45,370 nucleotides of DNA. Source: Rhodospirillaceae bacterium Spongia-Bin9 (GTDB lineage: Bacteria > Pseudomonadota > Alphaproteobacteria > Bin65). Below, one piece after another: positions 42,002-45,370 of this stretch. The position numbers were made by a program, and so were the translations under genes. The stretch covers positions 1 through 45,370 of the forward strand of contig FZLR01000014.1 of assembly GCA_900197615.1 (NCBI GenBank). The letters run 5' to 3'. The stretch's first letter is position 1; every line of letters begins with the position of its first letter. A model generated the notes under the pieces. It saw nothing but the letters and a program-made list of their open reading frames with translations, was not told the DNA's origin and made no database searches.

Positions 42002-42781
42002 ATGCTCGAACTCTACTATTTTCCGACGGCGACCTGCGGTCTCAAGGCGCGCCTCGCTGCCGAAGAGAAAGGGGTGGACTACGTTTCGCGGGTGCTCGAC
42101 CGCGATGCCGGAGCCCTGAACGCGCCGTCCTATCGTGCCCTCAACCCGCAAGGCGTGGTGCCGACGCTCGTGCACGACGGACGGGTGTTCGTCGAATCGA
42201 GCATCATCATGCGCTATCTCGACGATGCCTTTTCCGGTCCCGATCTGATGCCGGATTCGCCCGGCGACTGCGCCGTCGCCAATCTGTGGATGAAGCGCGC
42301 CGACGAAGGTTATCTGCCAGCGCTGGGAGCGTTGACCTACGCCATCTTCGTCCGCCACAAAGTGCTGGAAAAATCGCCGGAGGAATTGCAGGCCTATTAC
42401 GACGCCATTCCGGACCCTGAGCGGCGGTCCCGCCGGATCAGCGTGGTCGAACGGGGCCTCGACGCTCCCGAGGTTGTGCCGGCCGCGAAACAGCTGGCCG
42501 GCATGGTCGCGTCGATCGATGCCGCAGTGCGGCAGAGCGACTGGCTTGCCGGGCCGCGCTGGTCGCTGGCCGACGCAGCGATCGTTCCCTTTGTCGAGCG
42601 CCTGCACCAGTTGGGCGGCCTCTGGCTCGCCGATCGTCCGGCAGTCGACAAGTGGTGGGCGCGCGTCACGGCGCGGCCTTCCTATCGGTCGACCGCCGAA
42701 GCGCAGCGCGACCGGCGTCGCGAAGCCGCCATGCGCGAACGCGGCCGCGCCGCCCTTACGAGATTGTCCGAAATCGCCTGA
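42002..42781 (+). CDS. Glutathione S-transferase family protein
   Basis: This 259-residue protein has an N-terminal thioredoxin-like domain (LYYFPTATCGLKARLAAEEK, with C12 in the glutathione-activating position), NPQGVVPTLVHDG and FVESSIIMRYLDDAF. The helical domain includes LAGPRWSLADAAIVPFVERL. A 12-residue Arg-rich C-terminal tail (QRDRRREAAMRERGR region) is unusual. The substrate is unknown. A start codon ATG at 42002 follows GAGGAACGACT, a reasonable ribosome-binding site. It stands alone, between the IS-like relict and a truncated amidohydrolase read in the opposite direction. Confidence 0.88.
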   Translation: MLELYYFPTATCGLKARLAAEEKGVDYVSRVLDRDAGALNAPSYRALNPQGVVPTLVHDGRVFVESSIIMRYLDDAFSGPDLMPDSPGDCAVANLWMKRADEGYLPALGALTYAIFVRHKVLEKSPEELQAYYDAIPDPERRSRRISVVERGLDAPEVVPAAKQLAGMVASIDAAVRQSDWLAGPRWSLADAAIVPFVERLHQLGGLWLADRPAVDKWWARVTARPSYRSTAEAQRDRRREAAMRERGRAALTRLSEIA

Positions 42782-42963
42782 CGGACTTAGCGGCCTCCAT
42801 TCGCCCTCTTCGACCGGATTGCCGGGACACCCGACGCCGGATATCTCCACCTCCTCCCGCCCGCCCGGCTTCAACCGGAGCGACAGATCGCGCCGGGCCC
42901 GACGCCCGAGGGCGTAGCGGTAGCGATTGTTGGCCGGTCGGCGCCGGGCTGAATGCGGAGGGT

Positions 42964-43881
42964 TCAGATGTCGGCGGCAGGGAATACCCGGCCGTCCTGG
43001 ACCGTTCCCCATACGCGGACATCCCTGAGCCCGTCGGCGCCGATCTCCGTCGGATCGTCCTCCAGCACGGCGAAGTCGGCGCGCTTTCCGCATTCGATGG
43101 AGCCGATCTCGCCGTCGAGTTTCAGCGTGTAGGCGGCGCCCAGCGTTATCGCATGGAGCGCCTCCCCGACGCCGATGCGTTCGCGCTCGCCCAGCGTGCG
43201 CCCGGAAGCCGTCCGGCGATTGACCGCGCACCAGGCGGTGAACAACGGCCCGAGCGGTGTGATCGGCGCGTCGGAGTGGATTGCCGTCGGAACGCCGCTG
43301 GCCAGCGCGGTTGCGCAGGCGTTCATCCGCTCTGCGCGCTCCGGCCCGACGGTCTGCGCATAATGTTCGTCGCCCCAATAGAAGATGTGGTTGGAGAACA
43401 GGTTGACGCACAGCCCGAGCGCGCGCATGCGCCGGAACAGGGCGGCGTCGGCAAGCTGGCAGTGCTGCATGGTGAGGCGATGGTCCGGCGCGGGATGGCG
43501 TCGCAGGGCCTCCTCGATGCAGTCCAGCGCCAGTTCGGTCGCCTCGTCGCCGTTGGTGTGGGTGTGGACCTGGATGCCGTGTTCGAGGGCAGAGCGGTAG
43601 AGATCGCGTATCTGTTCCGGCGGCAGATACCAGAGCCCCTCCGGCGCGCCGTTGTAGTAGCCCGGCCAGCGCAGCCGCGCGGTGAACCCCTGAATCGATC
43701 CGTCCACGACCATCTTGACCGATCCCAGGCGCAGCCGGTCGGTGCTCAGAGGGGCCAGCTCGATTGCCCGGTCGATCAGGTCCGGCACGCCGATATTCTG
43801 CAATTTCCGCATTGCGACGATGCGCACCGGATAATCCGGCTCGCCCGTGACCCGCAGCATCATTTCGACCCAAGTTGGCAC
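42964..43881 (-). pseudogene. Truncated amidohydrolase (YtcJ/amidohydrolase 3-like), N-terminal part missing
   Basis: About 306 residues read as the C-terminal half of a YtcJ-type metal-dependent amidohydrolase: YPVRIVAMRKLQNIG, KMVVDGSIQGFTARL, HGIQVHTHTNGDEATELALD, MQHCQLADAALFRRM, AIHSDAPITPLGPLFTAWCA, TLGAAYTLKLDGEIGSIECG and KRADFAVLEDDPTEI. Family members have about 530-570 residues and begin with an HxH metal site; that half is absent. Upstream of about 43881 the frame stays open but its composition changes, and an IS1634-like transposase gene begins at 44095 on the other strand. Insertion of that element probably removed or displaced the 5' half, which may lie beyond the window. Confidence 0.78.
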
Positions 43882-43930
43882 TTTTCGCGTTTGTCCGGCA
43901 CCGGTTTGGCCAGATTCTCCCGGCTGACAT

Positions 43931-45370
43931 ACCATATATAGCGTTGTCGGGGAGGCCATGCCCCTATATTTGCGATTGACGCCCTGAGAGTGCTTTGTAG
44001 TGCCAGGAAATGGTGTTATTGTCATAATTTCCCTTGACCCCACTACCAAAGCCGACATATCTGAACCCGCCACGACCAAAACGTGCCGGGCGACATGTTC
44101 ATCAGGGCAACCAAGACCCACACCACCGAAGGCAAGCCGGTCCGCAGCCATCGCCTCGTGCTCTCGCAGCGCATCGGCGACAAGGTCAGGCAGCGCACGC
44201 TTCTCAACCTCGGCACCGACTATCCGGTGCCGAAGGAGAAATGGCGCGAAGTTGCCGGACTCGCCGAGGCGCTGCTCAACGGCCGCCCGCCCCTGCTCGA
44301 AGCCGCGCCGGACGTGCAGGCCGCAGCCGAGGACATCGTCGCCAAGCTCAGGGCCAGGGGGTTCCGCGTCGAGGCGATGCAGGAAGAGGCGCGCAAGCCT
44401 GAAGTCGCCACCGTCGACCTCGATACCCTGGAGCACGAGAACCCGCGCACCGTCGGCTGCGAGCGCCTGTGCCTCAAGGCCCTCGACGATCTCGGCTTCG
44501 CCGACATCCTCCACGACCTGGGGATCAAGGGCCGCGAAGGGCGCATCGCCAGCGCGCTGGTCGTCGCCAGGATGGTCCATCCCGCCAGCGAGCGTGAGAC
44601 CAGCCGCTGGCTGCGCCGCGACAGCGCGACCGCCGAGCTTCTTGAGCTGGAAGGCGACCGCAAGGCGCTGCGGCGCAAGACGCTCTACCGCATCGGCGAC
44701 CTGCTCTGGCGCCACCGGGCTGCCATCCAGCGGAAGCTGTTCAACCGTGAGCGCGCACTGCTCGACCTGCCCGAAACGATCGCCTTTTACGATCTCACCA
44801 ATGTCCACTATCACGGCCACACCCACGGCGAGCTTCCCCGCTTCGGGCGCTCCAAGCAGAAGCGCGACGACTGTCCGCTGATCACGCTTGCGCTGGCGCT
44901 CGACGGCGCGGGCTTCCCACGCAGTTGCGAGATCCTGCCGGGCAACGTGAGCGAGCCGGGCACGCTGGAGGATGCGCTGGCCCGGCTCGAGGCGGTGTGC
45001 GGCGGCACGGCGGCGAAGCCCACGGTGGTCATGGACGCGGGCATCGCCACGGAGGAGAACATCGTCTGGCTGGGCGAGCAGGGCTACGACTGGATCGCGG
45101 TGAGCCGCGGCGCCAGGCCGCCGCTGCCCGAGGGCGGGCCCGAGGCTCTGCTGATCACCAGCGCGCGCCACGAGGTGCGCGCCTGGCGCCTCGCAAGCGA
45201 GGACGGCGAGGCGCGGCTCTACGTCGTCAGCGAGGGCAAGAAGAAGGCAGAGAACGCGATTATCGGCCTGCGGAGGAACCGCTTCGAGGCGGCGCTGGAA
45301 AAGCTCCACGGCGGCCTCCCGGTCAAGGGCCGCCTCAAGCGCTACGACAGGGTGCTGGAGAGCATAGGCC
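43931..45370 (+). mobile_element. IS1634-family-like insertion sequence (left part; right end outside window)
   Basis: The element is recognised by its transposase (44095 onward) and its position against the broken amidohydrolase. Its left boundary lies between about 43882 and 44094; I could not identify the terminal inverted repeat, since the other end is not visible. A nested inverted repeat (GTAGTG 43997-44002 with CACTAC 44041-44046, and GGAAAT 44006-44011 with ATTTCC 44027-44032) lies before the transposase and may be regulatory or part of the end. Confidence 0.6.
44095..45370 (+). CDS. IS1634-like DDE transposase (partial, runs off the end)
   Basis: From ATG 44095 the frame is open to the window end, about 425 residues without a stop. 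It begins MFIRATKTHTTEGKPVRSHR. The first catalytic Asp is probably in TIAFYDLTNVHYHGHTHGEL. After it come FGRSKQKRDDCPLITLALAL, RSCEILPGNVSEPGTLEDAL and a second Asp in PTVVMDAGIATEENIVWLGE. The catalytic Glu would lie past the window. These motifs fit the IS1634 group of IS4-related DDE transposases. An antisense open frame over the same DNA is not credible as a gene. The gene looks intact as far as visible. Confidence 0.8.
   Translation, partial: MFIRATKTHTTEGKPVRSHRLVLSQRIGDKVRQRTLLNLGTDYPVPKEKWREVAGLAEALLNGRPPLLEAAPDVQAAAEDIVAKLRARGFRVEAMQEEARKPEVATVDLDTLEHENPRTVGCERLCLKALDDLGFADILHDLGIKGREGRIASALVVARMVHPASERETSRWLRRDSATAELLELEGDRKALRRKTLYRIGDLLWRHRAAIQRKLFNRERALLDLPETIAFYDLTNVHYHGHTHGELPRFGRSKQKRDDCPLITLALALDGAGFPRSCEILPGNVSEPGTLEDALARLEAVCGGTAAKPTVVMDAGIATEENIVWLGEQGYDWIAVSRGARPPLPEGGPEALLITSARHEVRAWRLASEDGEARLYVVSEGKKKAENAIIGLRRNRFEAALEKLHGGLPVKGRLKRYDRVLESIG

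Noticed and set aside
42964-45309. A single long minus-strand gene joining the amidohydrolase to the antisense of the transposase
   Set aside because: Only the part up to about 43881 resembles an amidohydrolase; the rest lies antisense to a clear transposase, so the join is accidental.
1-45370. CRISPR arrays, tRNA or rRNA genes
   Set aside because: I found no regularly spaced repeats and no cloverleaf or rRNA-like sequence by eye; a covariance-model scan (tRNAscan-SE, Infernal) would settle it.

Overview
The window is GC-rich with tightly packed genes and looks like an alphaproteobacterial chromosome. The basis is the core block lptF-lptG-lptD-surA-pdxA-rsmA beside glmU-glmS, trmFO, a C-minus-type rpsD, and abundant TRAP transporters, FadR/GntR regulators and GST-like enzymes. 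A Rhodospirillales-like lineage is plausible but is my inference.

Layout. 1-1205: the tail of a probable carbon-nitrogen hydrolase, then a DUF433/DUF5615 (VapBC-like) toxin-antitoxin pair with its own promoter and an overlapping palindrome. 1323-9246: a GntR regulator divergent from an operon encoding a glutamine-synthetase-family ligase, three separate glutamate-synthase-like subunits (GlxBCD/MgsABC type), an unrecognised 136-residue protein and formate-THF ligase. This suggests N-methylglutamate or other amine/one-carbon metabolism. 9348-21668: a small Cys-phosphatase-like gene and housekeeping genes for UDP-GlcNAc synthesis, LPS export, outer-membrane folding, PLP synthesis, rRNA methylation and ribosomal protein S4. 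21880-25771: an exported hydrolase, an AraC regulator, a GST and a DUF6644/DUF6152 pair.

26002-32362: a carbohydrate-acid or related catabolic locus, with a LysR regulator, a DctPQM TRAP transporter, an SDR dehydrogenase and a divergent mandelate-racemase-type enzyme whose S-face lysine is replaced by arginine. trmFO overlaps the end of that enzyme gene. 33810-39621: a second catabolic locus, lower in GC at its left end, with a GST/maleylpyruvate-isomerase-like protein, a FadR regulator, a fused TRAP-TAXI permease, its periplasmic receptor and a class II aldolase-like protein.

39791-40921 holds the most striking feature. A two-domain AhpD/carboxymuconolactone-decarboxylase-like protein has an in-frame TGA exactly where the second Cys of its CxxC...H redox motif should be. 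A bacterial SECIS-like hairpin follows 25 nt downstream. I read this as a selenoprotein (CxxU) that ordinary gene calling would split or truncate.

41020-45370 is accessory: a GYD-domain gene, a gene-poor stretch with IS21-like terminal motifs, a GST, an N-terminally truncated amidohydrolase, and an IS1634-like transposase running off the window end. I saw no tRNA, rRNA or CRISPR array. Selenocysteine machinery genes (selA, selB, selC, selD) are not in the window.
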